Source: Lentzea guizhouensis (GTDB lineage Bacteria; Actinomycetota; Actinomycetes; Mycobacteriales; Pseudonocardiaceae). Taken from it: a stretch of 64,000 bases of DNA. Of this stretch, positions 28,136 through 35,476 are shown piece after piece. The position numbers and the translations under genes are program-made. The DNA is taken from assembly GCF_001701025.1 (NCBI RefSeq), contig NZ_CP016793.1:558001-622000 (forward strand). Direction: 5' to 3'. Each line of letters opens with the position of its first letter. Position 1 is the first letter of the stretch. The notes below the pieces were generated by a model, which worked only from the letters and a program-made list of their open reading frames with translations, ran no database searches and was not told the DNA's origin.

Positions 28136-28639
28136 TCATCCGACGCGGTGCAGCCAGGTGACCGGTGCGCCGTCGCCCGCCCGGCGGAACGGTTCCAGCG
28201 CGTCGTCCCAGGCCGCGCCGAGGAGCTCGTCGACGCCGTGCGCGAACGACTCACCACCCCGGGATCTCGCGGCCAGCGCACGCAGCTGGTCCTCGTTCAC
28301 GACGATGTCGCCGTTGGCAGAGGTGCGCGCGTGCCACAGACCCAGTACGGGCGCGAAGCAGAAACGTTCGCCGTCCTGACCTGGGGACGGTTCCTCGGTC
28401 ACCTCGAAACGGAGCATCGGCCACGCGCGCAGCGCAGCCACGAGTTTGGCGCCGGTGCCGGCGTCTCCGGTCCATGCGCATTCAGCGCGCAACTGGCCTG
28501 GTGCTGCGGGTTGCGCTGCCCATCTGAGGTCCACTCGTTCACCGAGGGTGCCCGAGATCGCCCACTCGACGTGCGGACAGACCGCAGACGGCGACGAGTG
28601 GACGTAGACCACGCCACTGGTGCTGCCACGGGTGCTCAC
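28136..28639 (-). CDS. DUF3145 family protein
   Basis: A 167-aa actinobacterial protein of unknown function. Family features are the opening VVYVHSSPSAVCPHVEWAIS, the central W-rich region RFEVTEEPSPGQDGERFCF, and the end AWDDALEPFRRAGDG. In Streptomyces this gene is close to fabF; here the lanthipeptide cluster lies between them. GTG start at 28639. No signal peptide or membrane segment. The persistent association with FAS-II genes is the only functional hint. Confidence 0.88.
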   Translation of the reverse strand: MSTRGSTSGVVYVHSSPSAVCPHVEWAISGTLGERVDLRWAAQPAAPGQLRAECAWTGDAGTGAKLVAALRAWPMLRFEVTEEPSPGQDGERFCFAPVLGLWHARTSANGDIVVNEDQLRALAARSRGGESFAHGVDELLGAAWDDALEPFRRAGDGAPVTWLHRVG

Positions 28640-28780
28640 TGCTGACCTCCGCTACTCGACGAGGGACGTCTTCCCCTACGCCTTTGCCGAGAGTGAGGTG
28701 ATCACCGTGCTACCCGCTCGCTGCATTCTGCCTCGACTTGAGGCCTGTCCGCCATAAGAACCAGCTCGATCATCACCCGA

Positions 28781-28818
28781 CCGGGGCAGATACAGGTCTT
28801 AAGTCCCGATCTCCCCGG
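28781..28818 (-). terminator. Hairpin terminator after the subtilase gene
   Basis: CCGGGG-C-AGAT (28781-28791) pairs with ATCTCCCCGG (28809-28818), with a single bulged C, around a 17-base loop, 22 bases past the stop of the S8 peptidase gene. Confidence 0.65.
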
Positions 28819-28840
28819 CCGAGTGATGCGTGATCGTGAT

Positions 28841-30181
28841 CTACAGGGCGTTTACCGCGGCGACGACGTCGACCAGTCCGGTGCCCTTGTCGAACGACGA
28901 GGTGTACGGGCCGGCCGGCTGGTAGCCGGAGCCGTACTTGTACGCCGACGACTTCAACGCCCGCTCGACGTCGGCCGGGGTCGCGGACGGCCTCGCCTCG
29001 AACAGCTGGGCGACGATGCCCGCGACGTGCGGTGCCGCCATCGACGTGCCGCTGATCGTGTTGAACGTGCCCAGGTCGAGCAGGCCGGGGCCGTTCTGCG
29101 GCTTCAGACCGGTCGCGCAGATCGGCAGGTGCAGCCGGCAGGACGACGTGATGTTCTCACCGGGTGCGGAGATGTCCGGCCAGGTCGACGGGTCGGTCGC
29201 CAGGCCGCGCGAGGAGAAGTCCGACACGGCGCCGTCGCGGGTGCCGGTCTCCTGGTCGTTGTAGGAGGCGACCGAGATCACGCCGGGGGTCGGGTCGACG
29301 CCGGGCGGGTTGGACAGGTTCGCCGAGCCGTCGCCGCCGTCGTTGCCGTTCGCCCACACCACGACGACGCCTTCGGCCACGAGCCGGCGCTGCAGCTTGA
29401 CGGTCACCGACCCGGGGTCGAACGTCCCGCCGCCGGACGGCCCATAGGAGTTGTTGACCACCTTGATCGGCGGGCAGGTGGTGGCGGGCACACCGGCGCC
29501 GCAGGGGGCTCGGTGGTTCTCCAGCACCCAGTTCAGCGCGGCGTCCGCGCCGAGGATCAGGATCGCCGCGCCGGTCGAGATGACCACGCCCTTCGCACCG
29601 GGCGCCGCGCCGCGGATGACCGGACCGCCGGTCGTCTGGACGTCGCCGCCGATCGCGATGCCGGTGACGTGCGTGCCGTGGCCGCCCAGCGACGTCGTGT
29701 CCGTGTCGAGGAAGTTCGGCACCGGCACGATGCAGTTCGTCTCGGTCGTGCCGTCCAGGCAGAGGCTCTTGAGGTTGCGGACGATCCTGCCGCCGAACGA
29801 CGGGTGCGCCGGGTCGACGCCGGAGTCGATCACCGCGACCGACACGCCGGCACCGGTCAGACCGAGGCTGTTGCGCGCGTCCAGGCCGCGGGTGGCGGTG
29901 TGCGAGGTCGAGCCGAGGAACCGGATCGGCTTCTGGACCTCGACGTTCGTCACGCCGGAGGTGGCTCGCGCGGTGGAGATCTGCGTCGCGGTGCCCCGCG
30001 CCGCGACGACGCCGATCTTGTGGAAGCTGGTGATCTTCCGCAGGCCGGCCGCCTCCACCGCGTGTTCGGCGGAGGCCAGGTCGGTGCCGTGGACGTAGAC
30101 CGTGGAGGTCGTCGTGGCCGCCGCGACAGGGGAGGCGGCGGCCACGAGCAGCACGGTGAGCAGTACGGCGCGTCTATACAT
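28841..30181 (-). CDS. Secreted subtilisin-like serine protease (S8)
   Basis: A 446-aa exported protease. The signal is YRRAVLLTVLLVAAASPVAA. A short inhibitor-like propeptide runs to about residue 100, followed by the catalytic domain: Asp in VAVIDSGVDPAHP near 117, His in GGHGTHVTGIA near 164 and Ser in GTSMAAPHVAGI near 378. NNSYGP provides the oxyanion Asn. The ATG at 30181 follows GGAGGG. It is a stand-alone gene with its own terminator. A role in processing extracellular proteins is general; it could also serve lanthipeptide leader removal, but that is speculation from proximity only. Confidence 0.93.
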   Translation of the reverse strand: MYRRAVLLTVLLVAAASPVAAATTTSTVYVHGTDLASAEHAVEAAGLRKITSFHKIGVVAARGTATQISTARATSGVTNVEVQKPIRFLGSTSHTATRGLDARNSLGLTGAGVSVAVIDSGVDPAHPSFGGRIVRNLKSLCLDGTTETNCIVPVPNFLDTDTTSLGGHGTHVTGIAIGGDVQTTGGPVIRGAAPGAKGVVISTGAAILILGADAALNWVLENHRAPCGAGVPATTCPPIKVVNNSYGPSGGGTFDPGSVTVKLQRRLVAEGVVVVWANGNDGGDGSANLSNPPGVDPTPGVISVASYNDQETGTRDGAVSDFSSRGLATDPSTWPDISAPGENITSSCRLHLPICATGLKPQNGPGLLDLGTFNTISGTSMAAPHVAGIVAQLFEARPSATPADVERALKSSAYKYGSGYQPAGPYTSSFDKGTGLVDVVAAVNAL

Positions 30182-30324
30182 GAACCCTCCGTGAACATAG
30201 ACAGGCAATCCATCTAACGAGTGATCCACTTTTCGGTGACGGGTGTCACGCAAGGTCTCGACTGCCCGCAAGTGGAGGACCCCGGAGCGCTACCGTGTGC
30301 CCCCGTGCGGAAAGGTGGGGACTC

Positions 30325-31554
30325 GTGCGGTTGATCCGTCTGGGCGCTGAACCCTCGGCCATTGGGGCGGACGTCCGTGCTGCCCTCACCGCCTGCGGCG
30401 TGGGCACCGGGGTGCTCGGCGGGGTGGCGCTGACCGGCGTGCAGCCGCCCGACTGCCCGCTGCCGCTGGACGCGGTCGTGGTGCTGCCCAAGGGCGTGCT
30501 CGTGATCGTCGGCGTGGACCTGCCCGACCCCGCGGTCAAGCTGGAGGCCCCGCTCGGCGGTGCGTGGTCGATCGACGGCTGGCCGCTGGTCAGCCAGGAC
30601 GGCATGCCGAACCCCGCGACCGAGGCGGTGGCCGCGGCGACGGCGGTGGCCCAGCGGCTGCAGGCGATGCGCGCGGAGCCGTTGCCGGTGAGCACGGTCG
30701 TCGCGGTCGGCCCGTTCGTCAGCCAGGTCGTGCAACCGTCGGCGGACCTCAACCGCGGCGTGCGGGTGCTGCACCCCAAACCGTCCACTTTGCTCACCGC
30801 GGCGCGCGAGCTCGCGACGTCGGCGGTGCCGTGCTCGGCCGAGCACGCGGCGAAGCTGCTCGCCGTCCTGCAGACCACCGGCACGCCGCCGGACACCGCG
30901 TCGTTGCTGAGCGAGGGCTTCACCGACGCCATCTCGCCGGACCTGGCCTCGGCCAGCACGATGCTGATCCCGAAGGTCGGCGCACGTCCGCCGGTGGGCA
31001 AACGCTTGCCCCTCAAGCTCCGCTGGCCGTACCTCGCCGGCGCCGGCCTGCTGGTGCTGGTCCTGCTCGTGTGGCTGGTCGTGGCGCTGCCCGGCGGTGA
31101 CTCCCAGGTCGACGCGACGGAGACGCCCCCGCCGGGACCGACGACGGTGGTCGTGGACGGCACCACGTTCGTGCCCGTGGAGACCAAGCAGGACCAGGAC
31201 TGCGCGGCGCAGGCGTTCGGCGACGTGAAGGCGTGGCTGGTCGCGAACGAGTGCGGCCGGATCCTGCGCGCCACCTACGAGACGACCGTCAACACCCGCA
31301 AGGCCACCGTGCTGGTCGCGGACCTGGACGTCGTGGACGCCCCGAGCGCGAAGGCGTTCCACGCGATCGTCGCGGCTCCCGGCTCCGGTGGCGTGAACGG
31401 CCCGGACGGCACCCCGCCCGCCAACGCGACGTTCGCGAGCGGGGTGAAGGGAAGCCACGTGCAGCTCGCGTTCGTGGTGTGGTCCGGCGGCGCGGGCGAC
31501 CCGGCGCTCGACCCGATCGCCAAGCAGGCGTTGCGGCTGCCCGCCTCCCGGTAG
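30325..31554 (+). CDS. Single-pass membrane protein of unknown function, 409 aa
   Basis: I do not recognise a named family. The cytoplasmic half (residues 1-230) starts VRLIRLGAEPSAIG and contains VVVLPKGVLVIVGVDLPD, which is reminiscent of nuclease-related (NERD-like) domains but lacks certain catalytic residues. One membrane segment at about 236-255 (LAGAGLLVLVLLVWLVVAL) is followed by a 150-residue extracytoplasmic domain with two cysteines (QDCAAQ and NECGRI), which could form a disulfide. GTG at 30325 after GGTGGGG. The gene for a VOC protein follows by 12 bases, so the two may be co-transcribed. Confidence 0.7.
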   Translation: MRLIRLGAEPSAIGADVRAALTACGVGTGVLGGVALTGVQPPDCPLPLDAVVVLPKGVLVIVGVDLPDPAVKLEAPLGGAWSIDGWPLVSQDGMPNPATEAVAAATAVAQRLQAMRAEPLPVSTVVAVGPFVSQVVQPSADLNRGVRVLHPKPSTLLTAARELATSAVPCSAEHAAKLLAVLQTTGTPPDTASLLSEGFTDAISPDLASASTMLIPKVGARPPVGKRLPLKLRWPYLAGAGLLVLVLLVWLVVALPGGDSQVDATETPPPGPTTVVVDGTTFVPVETKQDQDCAAQAFGDVKAWLVANECGRILRATYETTVNTRKATVLVADLDVVDAPSAKAFHAIVAAPGSGGVNGPDGTPPANATFASGVKGSHVQLAFVVWSGGAGDPALDPIAKQALRLPASR

Positions 31555-31566
31555 AGGGTGGAGTGC

Positions 31567-31929
31567 ATGATCGGACAACTTCGCTCAGTGGTCGTCGACT
31601 GTCCTGATCCCGCCGAGCTGGCCTCGTTCTACGAGAAGCTGCTCGGTGGCGAACGCCTCGCGGGCGGCGACGACCCGGACTGGGTCGTGGTCGTGGCGAA
31701 CGGCACGCGGCTCGCGTTCCAGCGCGCGCCCGAGTACGTGCCGCCGGTGTACCCCGACCCGCACGGCTCGCAGCAGTTCCACCTCGACGTGCTGGTCGAG
31801 GACGTGGAGATGGCGGAGTCGCAGGTGCTCGCCCTGGGGGCCAAGCTGATCTCGCGCGACAACCCCGACACGTTCCGCGTCTACACCGACCCGGTGGGGC
31901 ACACCTTCTGCCTCGTGTGGCTTTCTTGA
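31567..31929 (+). CDS. VOC (glyoxalase/bleomycin-resistance fold) family protein
   Basis: A 120-aa single-domain protein with two beta-alpha-beta-beta-beta halves. The first opens with LRSVVVDCPDPAELASFYEKLLGG and the second with QQFHLDVLVEDVEMAE, ending in YTDPVGHTFCLVW. His and Glu positions fit the metal-binding VOC pattern (H in QFHLD), but one expected ligand is uncertain. Such proteins bind or modify small molecules; the substrate is unknown. The ATG at 31567 is chosen after GAGGGTGGAG. Confidence 0.85.
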   Translation: MIGQLRSVVVDCPDPAELASFYEKLLGGERLAGGDDPDWVVVVANGTRLAFQRAPEYVPPVYPDPHGSQQFHLDVLVEDVEMAESQVLALGAKLISRDNPDTFRVYTDPVGHTFCLVWLS

Positions 31930-31950
31930 TCGAGGCCTAGTGTGGCCGCC

Positions 31951-33291
31951 ATGGACTTCGACGTCATCGTCATCGGTGGTGGCCCCGTAGGTGAGAACGT
32001 GGCGTGGCGGACGGCCGCGGGTGGGCTGTCCACCGCCATGGTCGAGAAGGAGCTGGTCGGCGGCGAGTGCTCGTACTGGGCGTGCATGCCGTCCAAGGCG
32101 TTGCTGCGCTCCGGTCACGCGCTCGCGGCCGCCCAGCGGGTCAAGGGCGTGGTCGGCGGCAGCCTCGACCCGCGGGCGGTGCTGGAGCGGCGCACCGGGT
32201 TCACCTCGGACTGGGACGACACCGGCCAGGTGAAGTGGGCCGAGTCGGTCGGCATCCACGTCGTCCGCGGCGAGGGCGAGGTGACCGGCGAGCGCGAGGT
32301 GACGGTCGGCGGCGAGGTGCACCGGGCCCGGCTCGCGGTGGTCGTGGCCACCGGCAGCGTGCCGAAGATGCCACCGCTGGAGGGTCTCGACGACACTCCT
32401 GTGTGGACCTCGCGCGAGGCGACCTCGGCGCGCACGGTGCCCGAGTCGCTGGTGGTGCTCGGCGGCGGCGTGGTCGGTGTCGAGATGGCGCAGGCGTGGG
32501 CACGGCTCGGGTCGAAGGTGACGCTCGTGGTCTCGGGCGACCGGCCGTTGCCGCGGATGGAGGACTTCGTCGGGCCGCTCGTCGTCGAGGGACTGCGGGC
32601 CGACGGGGTCGAGGTGCTGCTGAACGCGCGGGCCGCGGCGGTCGAGCCGGGCGCGCTGACGTTGCGGGACGGCCGGGTGGTGCGGGGCGCGGAGATCCTC
32701 GTCGCGACCGGACGGGTGCCGGCGACGAAGGACGGCAAGCCGCTGGTCATCGACGACACCGGCCTGGTGTCCGGTGTGGACGGGCGGTGGCTGTACGCGG
32801 CCGGCGACGTCACCGGGCGGGCGCTGCTCACCCACCAGGGCAAGTACCAGGCGCGGGCGGTCGGGTCGGCGATCCTGGAGCGGTCGCGCGGCTCCGAGCC
32901 CGAGCCGTGGTCGGCGGGTCAGGCCAACGCCGACCACGTGGCGGTGCCGCAGGTCGTGTTCACCGACCCCGAGGTGGCGTTCGTGGGCCACACCGCGGCC
33001 GAGGCGCGCGCGGCGGGCCGGGACGTCAAGGTCGTGGACCTCGACATCGCGGTCGCCGGGTCGTCGCTGCACGCCGACGGGTACAGCGGCAAGACGCGGA
33101 TGGTCGTCGACGAGCGCACGCGGACGCTGGTCGGTGTCACGTTCGTCGGCCAGGACGTGGCCGAGCTGCTGCACGCCGCCACCATCGCGATCGTGGGCGA
33201 GGTGACCGTCGACCGGCTGTGGCACGCGGTGCCCGCCTACCCGACGATCAGCGAGGTGTGGCTGCGGATGCTGGAGGCCTACGGCCTCTGA
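31951..33291 (+). CDS. Pyridine nucleotide-disulfide oxidoreductase (class I, mercuric reductase/lipoamide dehydrogenase-like)
   Basis: A 446-aa flavoprotein. FAD-binding GGGPVGENVAWR at residues 9-20; a redox disulfide C40-x4-C45 in GGECSYWACMPSK; NAD(P)-binding GGGVVGVEMAQAW near 170; second FAD motif LYAAGDVTGRALLTHQGKYQ near 288; C-terminal dimer motif HAVPAYPTISE in place of the usual HxHPTxSE. It has no N-terminal metal-binding domain and no C-terminal vicinal cysteines, so it is probably not a mercuric reductase. The electron partner is unknown. It overlaps the convergent TetR gene by 13 bases. Confidence 0.88.
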   Translation: MDFDVIVIGGGPVGENVAWRTAAGGLSTAMVEKELVGGECSYWACMPSKALLRSGHALAAAQRVKGVVGGSLDPRAVLERRTGFTSDWDDTGQVKWAESVGIHVVRGEGEVTGEREVTVGGEVHRARLAVVVATGSVPKMPPLEGLDDTPVWTSREATSARTVPESLVVLGGGVVGVEMAQAWARLGSKVTLVVSGDRPLPRMEDFVGPLVVEGLRADGVEVLLNARAAAVEPGALTLRDGRVVRGAEILVATGRVPATKDGKPLVIDDTGLVSGVDGRWLYAAGDVTGRALLTHQGKYQARAVGSAILERSRGSEPEPWSAGQANADHVAVPQVVFTDPEVAFVGHTAAEARAAGRDVKVVDLDIAVAGSSLHADGYSGKTRMVVDERTRTLVGVTFVGQDVAELLHAATIAIVGEVTVDRLWHAVPAYPTISEVWLRMLEAYGL

Positions 33292-33947
33292 TCTTCCAGC
33301 ACGCTGCCCAGCATGCCGGTGAGCAGCTCGTTCGCCGTGCCGACCACGTACGCGCGGTCGTCCTCGTCGACCCGTTCGGCGAGCTTGAACAACGCGTCCG
33401 CGGTCTGCACGGCGATGCGGAAGGTCAGCATGACCGGGGCGTCGCCGTGGGCGCCGAAGCGGTTGACGAACATCTCGGCGAGCCGCTCGGCCATCAGCTC
33501 GTACTGGTCGACGCTCGAGTCGAGGCGGTGGCTGTCCAGCATGTCGCTGAAGCGCACCCGCCCGAATCCGGGCAGATCGGTCAGCATCCGCATGTACACC
33601 GCGACGACCTGGGTCATCGCCTCGCGCCAGGTGCCCGCGATCAGGTCGCTCGCGAACAACTCCTCGACCTCGCGCAGATATGTCTCCATGCCGCGCAAAG
33701 CGAGCGCGTGCACGACGGAACGTTTGTCCGGGAAGTACTGATAGAAAGAACCAATGGGCACTCCGGCCACATCGACGATGCGTGCCGTGGTGATGTCGTC
33801 GTAGTCGTATTCGTTCAGCAGGCTCGCGCAGGCGTCCAGGATCGCGGAGACAGTGGCCGCACCACGTTGTTGCACCGGCTGCCGACGCATCACCCTGGCT
33901 AACCTGCCGCTGGCCGGGTTCTCATGCACGTCGACATCTTTATCCAT
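33279..33947 (-). CDS. TetR family transcriptional regulator
   Basis: A 222-aa regulator with the DNA-binding helix-turn-helix near residues 45-75: TTARIVDVAGVPIGSFYQYFPDK, of which IGSFYQYFPDK is the classic recognition end. The C-terminal ligand domain is of the TetR_C-type all-alpha kind, with no ligand clue. An ATG at 33947 is preferred to a TTG at 33965. The N-terminal 25 residues are charged and variable. It converges on the flavoprotein gene with overlapping ends, so it may or may not control it. Confidence 0.9.
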   Translation of the reverse strand: MDKDVDVHENPASGRLARVMRRQPVQQRGAATVSAILDACASLLNEYDYDDITTARIVDVAGVPIGSFYQYFPDKRSVVHALALRGMETYLREVEELFASDLIAGTWREAMTQVVAVYMRMLTDLPGFGRVRFSDMLDSHRLDSSVDQYELMAERLAEMFVNRFGAHGDAPVMLTFRIAVQTADALFKLAERVDEDDRAYVVGTANELLTGMLGSVLEDQRP

Positions 33948-33984
33948 ACGCGCGGGTAGACCCAAGCACAGGTTCCCGACAGTT

Positions 33985-34203
33985 TCAGCCGCGATCCCCC
34001 CGTCGTTTGCGGTGCACCACCCAGCCGAAGTCGACGAGGCACACGACCGCGAGTAGCAGGAGCACGACCGCGAGCCAGGTGAGGTCAGCTCGCAGGGCCA
34101 GCCAGCCCGCGACCGAGTTGAAGACCAGGCCGAAACCGGCGAGCCACAACCGCAGGGTCAGCGCACTGCGGGGTGGCGCGGGCGGTGGCAGGTAGTCGCT
34201 CAC
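33985..34203 (-). CDS. Small two-helix membrane protein
   Basis: A 72-aa protein with a proline-rich start (DYLPPPAPPRSALTLRLWLAG) and two hydrophobic stretches (about residues 17-35 and 41-61) separated by RADLT, then a basic tail. GTG at 34203, one base after the stop of the upstream membrane-protein gene, so co-expression is likely. Function unknown. Confidence 0.65.
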   Translation of the reverse strand: MSDYLPPPAPPRSALTLRLWLAGFGLVFNSVAGWLALRADLTWLAVVLLLLAVVCLVDFGWVVHRKRRGDRG

Positions 34204-34204
34204 C

Positions 34205-34807
34205 TCACCCGGTTTCCCGCAGCAGGGGTGCCTCAACCGACCTGAGCGGCCGCGGCGGTTTGGTCACGTAGGGCCGGACGAGACGGGTCAGGGCCAGACC
34301 GGGGGCGATGAGGGGCACCACGGCGGTCAGCACGGCGGCGGTGATCCCGGCTCGCAGCACGTCCCCCGGCATGACGGCGATCCGGTCGACGACGAACGCG
34401 TGGCGGCCGGTGAGCGAGACGGCGGCGAGGACCACCAGGAAGACGACCATGCTGAGCATCGCGCGTTGCACGGCGTGCTGGTAGCCCGCCGCCTCCCCCG
34501 CGACCAGCACCGCGAACCAGCCGGCGAGCGCGGGCAGCTGACCCTGCTCGGTGGTCGCGGCCCAGCTCAGCCCGCCCAGTGTGGCGAGCCAGACGAGGAC
34601 GTCGGCCCGGTCCTGCGCCCAGGCGGTGGCGGCCTGCAGGGGCAGACCCGTCCAGGCGAGCAGGCCGAGCGGTGTCGGCGGCCGCTCGGCGAGCTGGCCG
34701 AGCACCCAGGCGAGCAGCCACGCCGACAGCAGCGCCGCCACCGCGAGCTGCCACCGGGGCCGGCGCACCACACAGCGGGCGAGCCGGACGATCTCCGCGC
34801 GCGTCAT
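34205..34807 (-). CDS. Polytopic membrane protein of unknown function
   Basis: A 200-aa protein with about five hydrophobic helices (residues 20-38, 65-79, 92-108, 117-132 and 147-168). No family motif is recognised. The ATG at 34807 follows GGTGGGGG; an upstream extension in the same frame has coding-unlike sequence. It forms a two-gene unit with the small membrane protein and is divergent from a MarR-like gene. Confidence 0.65.
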   Translation of the reverse strand: MTRAEIVRLARCVVRRPRWQLAVAALLSAWLLAWVLGQLAERPPTPLGLLAWTGLPLQAATAWAQDRADVLVWLATLGGLSWAATTEQGQLPALAGWFAVLVAGEAAGYQHAVQRAMLSMVVFLVVLAAVSLTGRHAFVVDRIAVMPGDVLRAGITAAVLTAVVPLIAPGLALTRLVRPYVTKPPRPLRSVEAPLLRETG

Positions 34808-34943
34808 ACCCCCACCTTGCCGCCCCCAGGTGGTTTGCGGAGAAACGTCACCCCCTTGCTCACCCGAGCGGCCCTCCTCCGAGGGTGTTGACCACGCAGC
34901 GCTATCCACGATCGGGTGACAGAACTTTCCTATGCTGAAGTTC

Positions 34944-35372
34944 ATGAGCATCGATCAGCTTCTGCGTCTGCCCAGCTACCTGATGCTGCAGCTGGTGCGC
35001 GAGGCGCGGAGGCTGGGCCGGGGCGAGCTGCGGGGGCCGCACGTGACCGTGCTGGCGTACCTGGCCGAGCAGGAGGCGGTGGCGCAGAAGCGGATCAGCG
35101 AGCAGGTGCGGATGGACCCGAGCGACCTGGTGTCCGTGCTCGACGATCTCGAAGGCCACGGGTTTGCGGTGCGGCGGCGCGACGAACGGGACCGGCGGAG
35201 GTTCACGGTGTCGATCACCGGACCGGGGCGCGAGGCGTTGCGGGAACGCCTGGAGACCGCGCGGGCACACGAGGAGGTGTTGCTGGCGCCGTTGACCGAG
35301 GCCGAGCGGGTCGCGCTGACCACACTGCTGCGGAAGGCCTACCTGCATCACGCGGACATGCGTGTAGATTAG
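34944..35372 (+). CDS. MarR family transcriptional regulator
   Basis: A 142-aa winged-helix protein. DNA recognition region AQKRISEQVRMDPSDLVSVLDDLE (about residues 48-70), wing RRRDERDRRRFTVSITGPG, and C-terminal dimer helices. An ATG four codons upstream (34932) is also possible. It is divergent from the membrane-protein pair and 104 bases upstream of the HelD-like gene; either could be its target. Confidence 0.9.
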   Translation: MSIDQLLRLPSYLMLQLVREARRLGRGELRGPHVTVLAYLAEQEAVAQKRISEQVRMDPSDLVSVLDDLEGHGFAVRRRDERDRRRFTVSITGPGREALRERLETARAHEEVLLAPLTEAERVALTTLLRKAYLHHADMRVD

Positions 35373-35430
35373 ACAGTCTGCGCTCGCACGACATGGGCGC
35401 GGGCAGGGCTGTGTTTAATCTTAGGGTGAG

Positions 35431-35448
35431 GTCAGGATAAAACCTGAC
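35431..35448 (+). promoter_or_regulatory. Inverted repeat upstream of the HelD-like gene
   Basis: GTCAGG-ATAAAA-CCTGAC (6-base arms, AT-rich spacer), 29-46 bases upstream of the helicase TTG start. It fits a promoter-proximal operator. The rifampicin-associated element reported upstream of HelR genes was looked for and is not evident. Confidence 0.45.
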
Positions 35449-35476
35449 ATCGCAGGGTATCGAGAAATGAGGCACG

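Noticed and set aside
31951..33291. Mercuric reductase assignment for the flavoprotein
   Set aside because: It lacks the N-terminal HMA domain and C-terminal Cys-Cys pair, and no mer genes are nearby. Only the general class I oxidoreductase call is kept.
35373..35476. Rifampicin-associated element (RAE) upstream of the HelD-like gene
   Set aside because: No GC-rich dyad of the reported kind is seen; only a GTCAGG-6-CCTGAC repeat, so a HelR-type rifampicin function is not claimed.
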